From assembly GCF_003751635.1 (NCBI RefSeq), contig NZ_RJVI01000003.1, positions 181,001-245,000 on the forward strand: 64,000 nucleotides of DNA, written 5' to 3'. Shown here one piece after another: positions 54,748 to 61,469 of the stretch. The DNA is from Inmirania thermothiophila. GTDB lineage: Bacteria; Pseudomonadota; Gammaproteobacteria; DSM-100275. The position numbers and the translations under genes are program-made. The notes beneath the pieces were generated by a model. That model was not told the origin of the DNA and ran no database searches. It saw only the letters and a list, made by a program, of their open reading frames with translations. Numbering within the stretch: position 1 is the first letter of the stretch; each line of letters starts with the position of its first letter.

Positions 54748-55678
54748 GCCGCTCTCCCGCTGGTTCCCGCCCCCTCCATTCCTGGGGGATGGGGTGGTTG
54801 TCGTGTCCCGCCTCGGTGCCGCGGGCGGTGTACATGAGCTGTGTGATCTGCTCGGACACGAGCCCGATGAGGAAGATCACCGTGGCCGTCGTGAGCAGGA
54901 GCGCGCTCATGTTGGTGAAGCGGCCCATGGCGGCGAAGGTGTAGGCGTAGTAGCCGAGCCCTAGGACATAGAGCAGCGCGGCGAGCGGCGCGAAGAGCTT
55001 GAGCGGGGCGTAGAGGGTGCCGACGCGGAAGATGATGAGCAGGAAGCGCGCCCCGTCGCGCAGCGGGCGGATGTGGCTGCGGCCGACGCGGGCCGCGGCT
55101 TCGATGGGGACGTAGGCCACCGGGTAGCCCGCGCGGAAGAAGGCCATGGTGATGGTGGTGGGGTAGGAGAAGCCGTTGGGCAGCAGGTGGAGGAACTCGC
55201 GGAACCTCTCGGCCCGCACGGCGCGGAAGCCGGAGGTGAGATCTGCAACCCGATGCCCCACCATGTAGCTTGCGAGCCGGTTGTAGAACCCGTTGGCCGC
55301 CCAGCGGCCGAGGCTCGCCTGGCTTCGGGCCGAGCGCGCGCCCACCGCCATCGCATAGCCCTCGTCGAGCTTGGTGAGAAGCCGCGGGATGTCGGCGGGG
55401 TCGTGCTGGCCGTCGGCGTCCATGAAGACCAGGACCTCGCCCCGCGCGGCGCGGGCCCCCGTCTTGATGGCCGCGCCGTTGCCCATGCCATAGGGGTGGC
55501 GGATGACGCGGGCGCCGGCGGCCTCCGCCACCGCGGCCGTCCCGTCGGTGGATCCGTCGTCCACGACGAGGATCTCGGCCCCGTCGCCGAGCGTCTCCCG
55601 GACGCGCCGTACCACCTTGCCGATGGCGGCGGCCTCGTTGCGGGCGGGGAGGACGACGGTCAGGGTCGTTTCGCTCAT
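54710..55678 (-). CDS. Polyprenyl-phosphate glycosyltransferase (DPM1-like GT2) with C-terminal membrane segments
   Basis: 322 residues from ATG 55678; ATG 55708 is an in-frame alternative with no better ribosome site. GT-A core LTVVLPARNEAAAIGKVV, VVDDGSTDGTAAVA, GMGNGAAIKTGARAARGEVLVFMDADGQHDPADI (split DXD) and TSGFRAVRAE are of dolichol-phosphate-mannose-synthase type. Two hydrophobic segments at the C-terminus (LLYVLGLGYYAYTF, LLTTATVIFLIGLV) anchor it. Such enzymes charge undecaprenyl phosphate with one sugar for later transfer by a GT-C enzyme; the next gene upstream looks like one. Its 3' end overlaps the radical SAM gene by 38 bases. Confidence 0.88.
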   Translation of the reverse strand: MSETTLTVVLPARNEAAAIGKVVRRVRETLGDGAEILVVDDGSTDGTAAVAEAAGARVIRHPYGMGNGAAIKTGARAARGEVLVFMDADGQHDPADIPRLLTKLDEGYAMAVGARSARSQASLGRWAANGFYNRLASYMVGHRVADLTSGFRAVRAERFREFLHLLPNGFSYPTTITMAFFRAGYPVAYVPIEAAARVGRSHIRPLRDGARFLLIIFRVGTLYAPLKLFAPLAALLYVLGLGYYAYTFAAMGRFTNMSALLLTTATVIFLIGLVSEQITQLMYTARGTEAGHDNHPIPQEWRGREPAGERHDHPSGSDHEAV

Positions 55679-55768
55679 GCGGTCTCGCTGCTGCCCGGGG
55701 CGGGACATGGATCGCTGCCGAGGACGAGCGTGCAGGATACCACCGGCGTGGGGTTTCCCGTGGCCAGG

Positions 55769-57808
55769 TCAAGAGCCCGAGATGCCGTCTTCGGGTTGCG
55801 TCGCCGAGGGCCTCGGCGCGTCACACGACCGTCCCGTTTTCAGGTCCTCCCCGAGCTGGCGTCGGATGCGGTCGAGCTCGCCGCGGAAGTCGCGTCCCTC
55901 GATGTAGATGCGTTCCCGGGGCGATGCGTTCCTTTCCAGCTCGGGCAGTCCGCGGTATGCCCGCTCGAGCATCGCCCAAGCGGTTGGGAAGCAGCCTTGA
56001 CTCGCAAGGAGGGAGACCGCCGCCATCGTGGCCTCCAGCGTGGGGTGGAGCTCGATGGCTTCTCGAACGGCGTTGCGCCCGCTGGTGCGGTCCCCAAGTT
56101 CGAACAGCGTGCGTGCCTTGACAAAGAGGACTCGCTGGCGCGCTGCAGGCAGCGTCAGGGCCGGACTGTCAAGGAACGCGTCCGCGATCCGGAGCATGTC
56201 CTGTGCCCCGAGGGTCCGGCAGCCGGCCATCCCGCGTACGGCCGCGAGCCCCTCGAGTTGCGCCACTGCCACCAGCCGGAAATATTCCGCCTCGCGGACG
56301 GCGCGCACCGCCCGGTCGATGTTCTCGATCGGCAGTCCCTCTCCGCAGCGAATCGCCAGTTCCCAGATCCATAGATCGGCTCTGGTCGGAAGCTGCTCCT
56401 GCGCCCACCGGACGTGCTCCACGGCGAGCTCCGGCTGCCCGGCCCGGATCCAGGCGATGACCGCACCTTCCTGGGCGCGAATGGAGCCGGGGGCGCGCAC
56501 GGCCCAGATCTGCGCAGCCAGCATGGGCTCGCCCCAGAGGGCGGCGCGAAGGTGCGCGAGACCGCCCACCATCATCACCAGAATCAGCGCAATGGTGATG
56601 CGGACGGGTGCTCGCAGGGCTTTGGCGGAGACCAGTGCATCCGCGATCGGCAGGAAGAGGAGTGCGGCCGGGAGATAGTTGCGGTGCTCGAAGTAGAGCT
56701 CCAGCGGCCAGATCGTGGATTCGACCGCGTGGCCGGCGAAGAAGAAGAGGATGGCGGCTGCCGCGAGGGGCGCACGGCGGCGCACTCGCCAGCCGATGGC
56801 TGCCACTGCGAGAATGAAGGCCACCGCGGGGAGCGTGGTCGGCGGGTCGAAGAGGCCTCGGGAGACGGCAAACTGGTCGAAATAGACGCCCGTCCAGGAG
56901 GCGGCGGGGAGGAGAAGCTTGCGCAGGTAGTCTGCGAGGGCGCGCGCCTCGGAGAGGAGCCTCTCGTGGGGGGCGAACTCCCGCAACCGGTAGCCTTCCA
57001 GGATGTGGTCGAAGGTCAGCGTGACGTAGGCGGCGAGGGCGGCCAGGGGAAGTCCTAGGAGCAGGCGACGTGCAATGCGCACCGCGGGCGGGGCGGGCAC
57101 CGCACGCAGCACGGTGCCCTCGAGGACGAGGGCGAGGAGCGGCAGCAGGATCCCGTTCTCCTTGGACAGCACGGCCAGCCCCAGGCAGGGCCCTGTACCC
57201 AGCGCCATCAGGAGGACGCCGCGTCGTGGTGATCCGTCCGCGGCCACGCGCCGGCCCCGCACATACAGCGCAAGCCCGCCGAGAACGAACAGGGCCGACA
57301 GGATGGCCATGCGCTGGACCACGTAGAGCACCGTGGAGGCCCATAACGGGTGCAGCGCCCAGAGGCTGGTGGCGAGGATCGCTCCCCCGGCTGCCTGCGC
57401 CGCTTCCCTCCCGAGGGCTCTCAGCAGCTGCTGGGTGAGCGCAAAGAGGAGGACGCCCGTCAGGGCGTGGAAGAGCACGTTGCGGAACAGGAACGGCTCC
57501 GGCTCCGATGGCCACGCCTGGTCATCGAGGAGAAAGCTCGCCAGTGCCAGGGGGCGCCCCGAAGGTCCGGCAAAGCCCGACACGACGAAGCGGAACAGAT
57601 CGGCCGGGGACCCGATTGCGCCGAGCGCCGCGAGTCGGTCCAGATTTCCGGCGGCGTCGTCAAGGAGGAAGGAACCGCTGAGTCCCGGGCGGTAGGCGAG
57701 AAAGATCAGGACGGGGAGCAGAGGAACGAGAAGGGCTGCCACGGCCACAGACCGCCGGCGTTCCCCGGGGCGGTGCTCCGGCCTCAAGGGGTGGGGAGGC
57801 GCGGCCAT
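55769..57808 (-). CDS. Polytopic GT-C-like membrane protein with C-terminal TPR-like domain
   Basis: 679 residues. The first 420 hold about ten membrane segments; the first periplasmic loop begins GSFLLDDAAGNL with Asp50-Asp51, matching the acidic-pair position in GT-C/TMTC transferases, and HPLWASTVLYVVQRMAILSALF is a recognisable block. Residues about 430-650 are helical repeats (AQEGAVIAWIRAGQPELAVEHV, FELGDRTSGRNAVREAIELHP) of TPR type. It is encoded directly downstream of pilA and upstream of a DPM1-like GT2. A pilin or surface-glycan glycosyltransferase is a reasonable inference, comparable in position to TfpW beside Pseudomonas pilA; no specific family was identified. Confidence 0.75.
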   Translation of the reverse strand: MAAPPHPLRPEHRPGERRRSVAVAALLVPLLPVLIFLAYRPGLSGSFLLDDAAGNLDRLAALGAIGSPADLFRFVVSGFAGPSGRPLALASFLLDDQAWPSEPEPFLFRNVLFHALTGVLLFALTQQLLRALGREAAQAAGGAILATSLWALHPLWASTVLYVVQRMAILSALFVLGGLALYVRGRRVAADGSPRRGVLLMALGTGPCLGLAVLSKENGILLPLLALVLEGTVLRAVPAPPAVRIARRLLLGLPLAALAAYVTLTFDHILEGYRLREFAPHERLLSEARALADYLRKLLLPAASWTGVYFDQFAVSRGLFDPPTTLPAVAFILAVAAIGWRVRRRAPLAAAAILFFFAGHAVESTIWPLELYFEHRNYLPAALLFLPIADALVSAKALRAPVRITIALILVMMVGGLAHLRAALWGEPMLAAQIWAVRAPGSIRAQEGAVIAWIRAGQPELAVEHVRWAQEQLPTRADLWIWELAIRCGEGLPIENIDRAVRAVREAEYFRLVAVAQLEGLAAVRGMAGCRTLGAQDMLRIADAFLDSPALTLPAARQRVLFVKARTLFELGDRTSGRNAVREAIELHPTLEATMAAVSLLASQGCFPTAWAMLERAYRGLPELERNASPRERIYIEGRDFRGELDRIRRQLGEDLKTGRSCDAPRPSATQPEDGISGS

Positions 57809-57928
57809 GGCAGATCAGGCGCAGGATCCATGGTTGGGTCGGCCGCGGTCGCCTCTGCGTGTGGCGTCTGCTCCCGCATGGTTGGGACGATTCATTGCGG
57901 CGGGACCGATGTTCTGTGGCGTTGGAGC

Positions 57929-57964
57929 GCGCGGAGGGGCGGGCCCAGGCCCGCCCCTCCGCGC
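57929..57964 (-). terminator. Hairpin after pilA
   Basis: Perfect 16-bp stem, arms 57929-57944 and 57949-57964 with loop CCAG, lying 17 bases after the pilA stop on the minus strand. No U-rich tail follows, so it may act as a 3' stabiliser that lets abundant pilA mRNA accumulate while damping the downstream genes. Confidence 0.65.
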
Positions 57965-57980
57965 TCGTGTGGCATGCAGG

Positions 57981-58424
57981 TCAGCCGCGGCAACTCGCCG
58001 GGAGATACTTCTTCTCCACGCCGCCACTGGCGGCGGGGGCGCAGGTCCACGTCACGCCGCTGCTCGAGCCCACGCCCGTGAGCGCGACCTTCTTGGTGTC
58101 CACCGCGGGGTCCAGGTTGTTGATGGTCACCGTAATGGTGGCGTTGGCGCTGCTGTTGCGGGTGTACGTCATCGAGGACACATAGTTGCCCTGTGTACCG
58201 GTGTTGATCCCGGCCGCCGTGGCGTCGGCGGGCATGATGCCCTCGGAGATGTAGTACTCCGACACCGAGGCCTTTGCGGGCGTGAGGACGTTGATGACCT
58301 CGCTCATCTTGGCGCGGATCGTGTAGTCCTGATACGCCGGGATCGCGATGGCGGCGAGGATGCCGATGATCGCCACCACGATCATCAGCTCGATGAGGGT
58401 GAAGCCCTGCTGCGTCCGCTTCAT
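57981..58424 (-). CDS. pilA: Type IV pilin major subunit
   Basis: 147 residues from ATG 58424 with GAGGAG upstream. Short basic leader MKRTQQG is cut before Phe8; the mature N-terminus FTLIELMIVVAIIGILAAIAIP has Glu5, the assembly residue. A C-terminal disulfide loop is expected between Cys128 and Cys145 (16 residues apart). Between them and the helix are many Thr/Ser/Asn (TYTRNSSANATITVTINN), possible glycosylation surfaces. Processed by PilD and assembled by PilB/PilC, both in this window. Transcribed from a sigma-54 promoter (below). Confidence 0.97.
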   Translation of the reverse strand: MKRTQQGFTLIELMIVVAIIGILAAIAIPAYQDYTIRAKMSEVINVLTPAKASVSEYYISEGIMPADATAAGINTGTQGNYVSSMTYTRNSSANATITVTINNLDPAVDTKKVALTGVGSSSGVTWTCAPAASGGVEKKYLPASCRG

Positions 58425-58464
58425 GGTTCGGTCTCCTCTCGGGTTGAGCTCCCGCGCGTTAGTA

Positions 58465-58480
58465 TGCAGGCGGCGTGCCA
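58465..58480 (-). promoter_or_regulatory. Sigma-54 (RpoN) promoter of pilA
   Basis: Minus strand reads TGGCACGCCGCCTGCA: -24 TGGCAC and -12 element CTGCA with correct GG-to-GC spacing, differing from the consensus at two positions only. Transcription would start near 58454, 30 bases before the pilA ATG. In other bacteria pilA is driven by RpoN with the PilS/PilR two-component system; neither gene is in the window. Confidence 0.88.
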
Positions 58481-58494
58481 GCAGTCCGCGCAGG

Positions 58495-58508
58495 GCGCCT
58501 GCAGGCGC
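58495..58508. repeat. 14-bp perfect palindrome upstream of pilA promoter
   Basis: GCGCCTGCAGGCGC lies 15 bases upstream of the -24 element. It is a perfect dyad. It could bind a dimeric regulator or be chance in GC-rich DNA. Confidence 0.45.
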
Positions 58509-58544
58509 ACAACTGCCGGTCGCCAAAGGAAATGCTCTCTGGTG

Positions 58545-58579
58545 GCCGGGGGCGTCCGCGGCTCGGGGACGCCCCCGGC
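58545..58579. repeat. 13-bp inverted repeat in the pilA-argC spacer
   Basis: Arms 58545-58557 and 58567-58579 are perfectly complementary with a nine-base loop. No T-tract follows on either strand. It sits about 90-125 bases upstream of the predicted pilA start, the range where sigma-54 enhancers bind, but could equally be an insulating hairpin between divergent units. Confidence 0.5.
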
Positions 58580-58600
58580 GCGGCGGCGGGGAGCCGTGCG

Positions 58601-58627
58601 GTGTCAGAAAGTGACGCTCCGCGTCAC
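58601..58627. promoter_or_regulatory. GTGTCA motif and 7-bp dyad, possible enhancer site
   Basis: GTGTCA at 58601-58606 is followed by GTGACGC (58611-58617), TCC, GCGTCAC (58621-58627), a perfect 7-bp dyad. GTGTC-like elements occur in described PilR sites. The site is about 150-170 bases upstream of the predicted pilA start and just before the small-RNA promoter. Confidence 0.4.
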
Positions 58628-58649
58628 CTCCGGTGCCGGGGCGGCCGCC

Positions 58650-58678
58650 TTGACAGGCGGTGCGGTCTGGACTAGAAA
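58650..58678 (+). promoter_or_regulatory. Sigma-70-type promoter inside the pilA-argC spacer
   Basis: Perfect -35 TTGACA at 58650-58655, exactly 17 bases, then TAGAAA at 58673-58678 (four of six). It points toward argC, but a factor-independent terminator at 58773 would stop the transcript before argC. Confidence 0.65.
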
Positions 58679-58684
58679 GGCGCG

Positions 58685-58797
58685 CAACGCCCGAGGGTAC
58701 GGCATTGCCGAGCCTCCCGCCGCCCCCGGTGGCGGGCATAACGACAACAACAGGAGTCACCACCAGGTTTGCGGCGGCCTCAGGGCCGCCTTTTCGT
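58685..58797 (+). ncRNA. Candidate small RNA of about 110 nt
   Basis: The unit runs from the expected start after the 58650 promoter to the terminator T-tract. Predicted fold by eye: hairpin GAGG/CCTC with inner CGGC/GCCG (58693-58716), hairpin CCCGCC/GGCGGG (58716-58736), an unpaired A/C-rich linker with ACAACAACAGGAG (about 58744-58756), then the terminator stem. ARN-type repeats in the linker and a T-rich end are features of Hfq-bound RNAs. No start codon with a sensible frame was found inside. It could instead be an attenuated leader of argC. Confidence 0.5.
58773..58797 (+). terminator. Factor-independent terminator before argC
   Basis: GGCGGCC (58773-58779), loop TCAG, GGCCGCC (58784-58790), then TTTTCGTTT. 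It is the clearest intrinsic terminator in the window and ends the candidate small RNA. Confidence 0.85.
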
Positions 58798-58836
58798 TTC
58801 CGGGGGGATGACGCTGCCGCGCCGCGCGCGGCCCGA

Positions 58837-58842
58837 TATACT
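58837..58842 (+). promoter_or_regulatory. -10 element of a probable argC promoter
   Basis: TATACT at 58837-58842 (five of six), 34 bases before the argC GTG; the -35 region is poor (CTGCCG at 17 bases). It lies after the terminator, so argC can be transcribed independently. Confidence 0.45.
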
Positions 58843-58875
58843 GGCGCCCTTCGGAGAACCCAGGGGGTGAGCGGC

Positions 58876-59907
58876 GTGATCCAGGTGGGCGTCGTCGGGG
58901 CCACGGGCTATACGGGGGTGGAGCTTCTGCGGCTCCTTGCGCGCCACCCCGAGGTGCGGCTTCGGACCGTGACCTCGCGGGGCGAGGCGGGGCGGGCCGT
59001 GGCCGAGGTCTTCCCCAGCCTGCGCGGGTTCGTGGACCTGCGCTACGAGGCGCCGGAGACGGAGCGCCTTGCCGCCTGCGACCTGGTCTTCTTCGCCACC
59101 CCCAACGGCACCGCCATGGAGATGGCGCCGGCGCTGCTGGATGCGGGGGTGCGGGTCATCGACCTTGCCGCCGACTTCCGCCTGCGCGACGCCGCCGAGT
59201 GGGCGCGGTGGTACGGCCGCGAGCACGCCTGCCCCGGGCTGCTCGCCGAGGCCGTCTACGGTCTCCCGGAGGTGGCGCGCGAGCGCATCCGCACGGCACG
59301 CCTGGTGGCCAACCCGGGCTGCTACCCGACCGCGGTGCAGCTCGGCTTCCTGCCCCTGCTGGAGGCCGGGGTCGTGGACCCGGCCTGGCTCGTGGCCGAC
59401 TGCAAGTCGGGGGTGAGCGGCGCCGGCCGCGGCGCGCGCGTGGACATCCTGCTCGCGGAGGCCGCCGACAGCATGAAGGCCTATGCCGTGGCCGGGCACA
59501 GGCACTGGCCCGAGATCCGCCAGGGGCTCGCGGCGGCGGCGGGCGGCGAGGTGGGGCTGACCTTCGTGCCGCATCTCGCGCCCATGATCCGGGGCATCCA
59601 CGCCACCCTCTACGCGCGCCTGACCGCGCGCGACGTCGACCTCCAGGAGCTCTACGCATCCCGCTACGCCGGCGAGCCCTTCGTGGACGTGATGCCGGCG
59701 GGGTCGCACCCGGAGACGCGGAGCGTGCGCGGGGCCAATGTCTGCCGCATCGCCGTGCACCGCCCCGGGGGCGGCGACACGGTGGTGGTGTGCGCCGTCA
59801 TCGACAACCTGGTCAAGGGCGCAGCGGGGCAGGCGGTGCAGAACATGAACCTCATGTTCGGGCTGGACGAGCGGGCGGGCCTCGACCAGCCGGCCCTCAT
59901 GCCTTAG
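58876..59907 (+). CDS. argC: N-acetyl-gamma-glutamyl-phosphate reductase
   Basis: 343 residues from GTG 58876, with GGGGG eight bases upstream; GTG 58867 is three codons earlier and also possible. NADP loop [18 protein letters not shown] at the N-terminus, catalytic Cys149 in [13 protein letters not shown], and the C-terminal [16 protein letters not shown] and [20 protein letters not shown]. It reduces N-acetylglutamyl phosphate in arginine synthesis, two steps before ArgJ. Three bases before the DUF6776 gene. Confidence 0.97.
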   Translation: MIQVGVVGATGYTGVELLRLLARHPEVRLRTVTSRGEAGRAVAEVFPSLRGFVDLRYEAPETERLAACDLVFFATPNGTAMEMAPALLDAGVRVIDLAADFRLRDAAEWARWYGREHACPGLLAEAVYGLPEVARERIRTARLVANPGCYPTAVQLGFLPLLEAGVVDPAWLVADCKSGVSGAGRGARVDILLAEAADSMKAYAVAGHRHWPEIRQGLAAAAGGEVGLTFVPHLAPMIRGIHATLYARLTARDVDLQELYASRYAGEPFVDVMPAGSHPETRSVRGANVCRIAVHRPGGGDTVVVCAVIDNLVKGAAGQAVQNMNLMFGLDERAGLDQPALMP

Positions 59908-59910
59908 CTC

Positions 59911-60618
59911 GTGGCTGCGCCGCCGCGCTGGGAGGTCCGCCGCCGCCCCGGCCCCGGCCGCTACGTCGTCGGTGCGCTCGCGGCGGCGGCGCTGGCGGGG
60001 GCGGCGCTGTGGATCGGCTGCCGCGGGCCGGGGCGGGCCGAGGCGCCGGGGCGCGAGGCGGCGGGGAAGCAGGTCGATGCAGACGAGGCCGCGCTGCGGC
60101 GGGAGCTGGAGATGCGCCTTGCGGCGGCGGAGCGTGCGGCCCAGGTGGACCGTGAGGCGGTGGCGCGGGCGCGCGAGCGCATCCGGGCGCTGCAGGAGGA
60201 GGTGGCGGAGCTGCGGGAGGAGCTCGCCTTCTATCGCGGCGTGGTGGCCCCGGGCGACGAGGATGGCGGGCTTGGGGTGCGAAGCTTCCGGGTGCTGGCG
60301 CCGCGCGCGGACGGCGCCCGCCCCTACCGCTTGATCCTGGCGCGGGCGCCGCGGGGGGAGGCGGAGGCGGTGGTGGGCGAGGCCCGCATCGGCGTGAGCG
60401 GGCGGGACGGGGCGGGCCGGCGGGTGCTCGCGCCGGCGGCGCTGGGGCCGGAGGCGACGGTGCGTTTCCGCTTCCGCCACTTCCAGGAGCTTCGCGGCAC
60501 CCTGCGCCTTCCGGACGGATTCGTGCCGGAGCGGGTGCGCATCGAGCTGGTGCCCGCGGGCCGGGGCGCCGAGGGGGTGACCAAGGAGCTGCCCTGGCCG
60601 GCGGCGGAGGGAGGCTAG
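59911..60618 (+). CDS. DUF6776-type coiled-coil membrane protein
   Basis: 235 residues, GTG start. One membrane segment (VVGALAAAALAGAALWIGC, about 19-37), an alpha-helical coiled coil of about 60 residues (LRRELEMRLAAAERAAQVDREAV through LREELAFYRGVV) and a beta-rich C-terminal domain (FRVLAPRADGARPYRLIL, RFRFRHFQELRGTLRLP). The FYRGVVAP segment and layout match the DUF6776 proteins that sit before bactofilin genes in gammaproteobacteria. No function is known to me. Four bases separate it from bactofilin, suggesting they act together. Confidence 0.8.
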   Translation: MAAPPRWEVRRRPGPGRYVVGALAAAALAGAALWIGCRGPGRAEAPGREAAGKQVDADEAALRRELEMRLAAAERAAQVDREAVARARERIRALQEEVAELREELAFYRGVVAPGDEDGGLGVRSFRVLAPRADGARPYRLILARAPRGEAEAVVGEARIGVSGRDGAGRRVLAPAALGPEATVRFRFRHFQELRGTLRLPDGFVPERVRIELVPAGRGAEGVTKELPWPAAEGG

Positions 60619-60622
60619 AGCC

Positions 60623-61054
60623 ATGTGGGGTAGGAGAAGGCGGCGGGCGGTCCGCGTCACGACCCTGATCGGGCGCGGCACCACGGTGGTGGGCGATGTG
60701 CGCTTCCGCGGCGGGTTGCACGTCGACGGCGTGGTGAGCGGCAACATCGTGGCCGAGGAGGGCGCGGAGGCCATGCTCACGGTGAGCGAGGAGGGGCGGA
60801 TCGAGGGGGAGGTCCGGGTCCCGGTGGTGGTCCTCAACGGCACCGTCCTCGGCGACGTCCACGCCGGCGAGCACATTGAGCTCGCGCCCAAGGCCCGGGT
60901 CAGCGGCAACGTCTACTACGGCGTGATCGAGATGGCCGCAGGCGCCGAGGTCAACGGCAGCCTCGTCCACGCCCCGGCGGGCGGTCCCGCCGGGGCCCTC
61001 ACCGACGGGCGCGAGCGCGCGGAGGCGGCCGAGGAAGCGCCCGGTGATCGTTGA
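60623..61054 (+). CDS. Bactofilin, polymer-forming cytoskeletal protein
   Basis: 143 residues. Central beta-helix domain (about 12-115) with short glycine/valine repeats: [67 protein letters not shown]. Disordered basic start and acidic tail are typical. Bactofilins self-assemble without nucleotide and organise cell-wall enzymes; an M23 endopeptidase and AnmK are encoded 0.4-1.5 kb away. The TGA stop lies inside the -35 element of the erpA promoter. Confidence 0.95.
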   Translation: MWGRRRRRAVRVTTLIGRGTTVVGDVRFRGGLHVDGVVSGNIVAEEGAEAMLTVSEEGRIEGEVRVPVVVLNGTVLGDVHAGEHIELAPKARVSGNVYYGVIEMAAGAEVNGSLVHAPAGGPAGALTDGRERAEAAEEAPGDR

Positions 61055-61079
61055 CCGTTCCGCTCGGGAACGGGATACT
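61051..61079 (+). promoter_or_regulatory. Promoter of erpA with internal dyad
   Basis: TTGACC at 61051-61056, 17-base spacer, GATACT at 61074-61079. The spacer contains CCGTTCC (61055-61061), GCTCG, GGAACGG (61067-61073), a perfect 7-bp dyad that a regulator could use to block RNA polymerase. Confidence 0.6.
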
Positions 61080-61130
61080 GGGGCGCATGCGTTCCGCGGT
61101 TCGGAGGCCCGTGCAGGAGGTGTCGAGGCG

Positions 61131-61469
61131 ATGAGCGGCGAGGTCCCGGTGCAGCTCAGCGACAGCGCCGTGCGCAAGGTGCGCCGGCTCATGGAGGAGG
61201 AGGGGCGCGGCGATCTGATGCTGCGCGTCTACATCACCGGCGGCGGCTGCGCCGGCTTCCAGTACGGCTTCACCTTCGAGGAGCAGGCGGCGGCGGACGA
61301 CACGCGCATCGAGCGCGACGGCGTCGTGCTTCTCGTCGACCCCATGAGCCTGCAGTACCTGCAGGGGGCGGAGATCGACTACGTGGAGAGCCTGCAGGGG
61401 GCGCAGTTCGTGGTGCGCAACCCCAACGCCGCCACCACCTGCGGCTGCGGCTCCTCCTTCACCGTCTGA
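61131..61469 (+). CDS. erpA: Iron-sulfur cluster insertion protein ErpA
   Basis: 112 residues from ATG 61131, matching the family N-terminus ([19 protein letters not shown]); an upstream GTG/ATC frame from 61044 crosses the promoter. Cluster ligands Cys40 ([11 protein letters not shown]), Cys104 and Cys106 (CGCGSSF) are all present. A-type carrier that hands Fe-S clusters to target enzymes. The Rieske protein and radical SAM enzyme encoded here are among the proteins that need clusters. Its 3' end overlaps anmK, convergent, by 11 bases. Confidence 0.96.
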   Translation: MSGEVPVQLSDSAVRKVRRLMEEEGRGDLMLRVYITGGGCAGFQYGFTFEEQAAADDTRIERDGVVLLVDPMSLQYLQGAEIDYVESLQGAQFVVRNPNAATTCGCGSSFTV

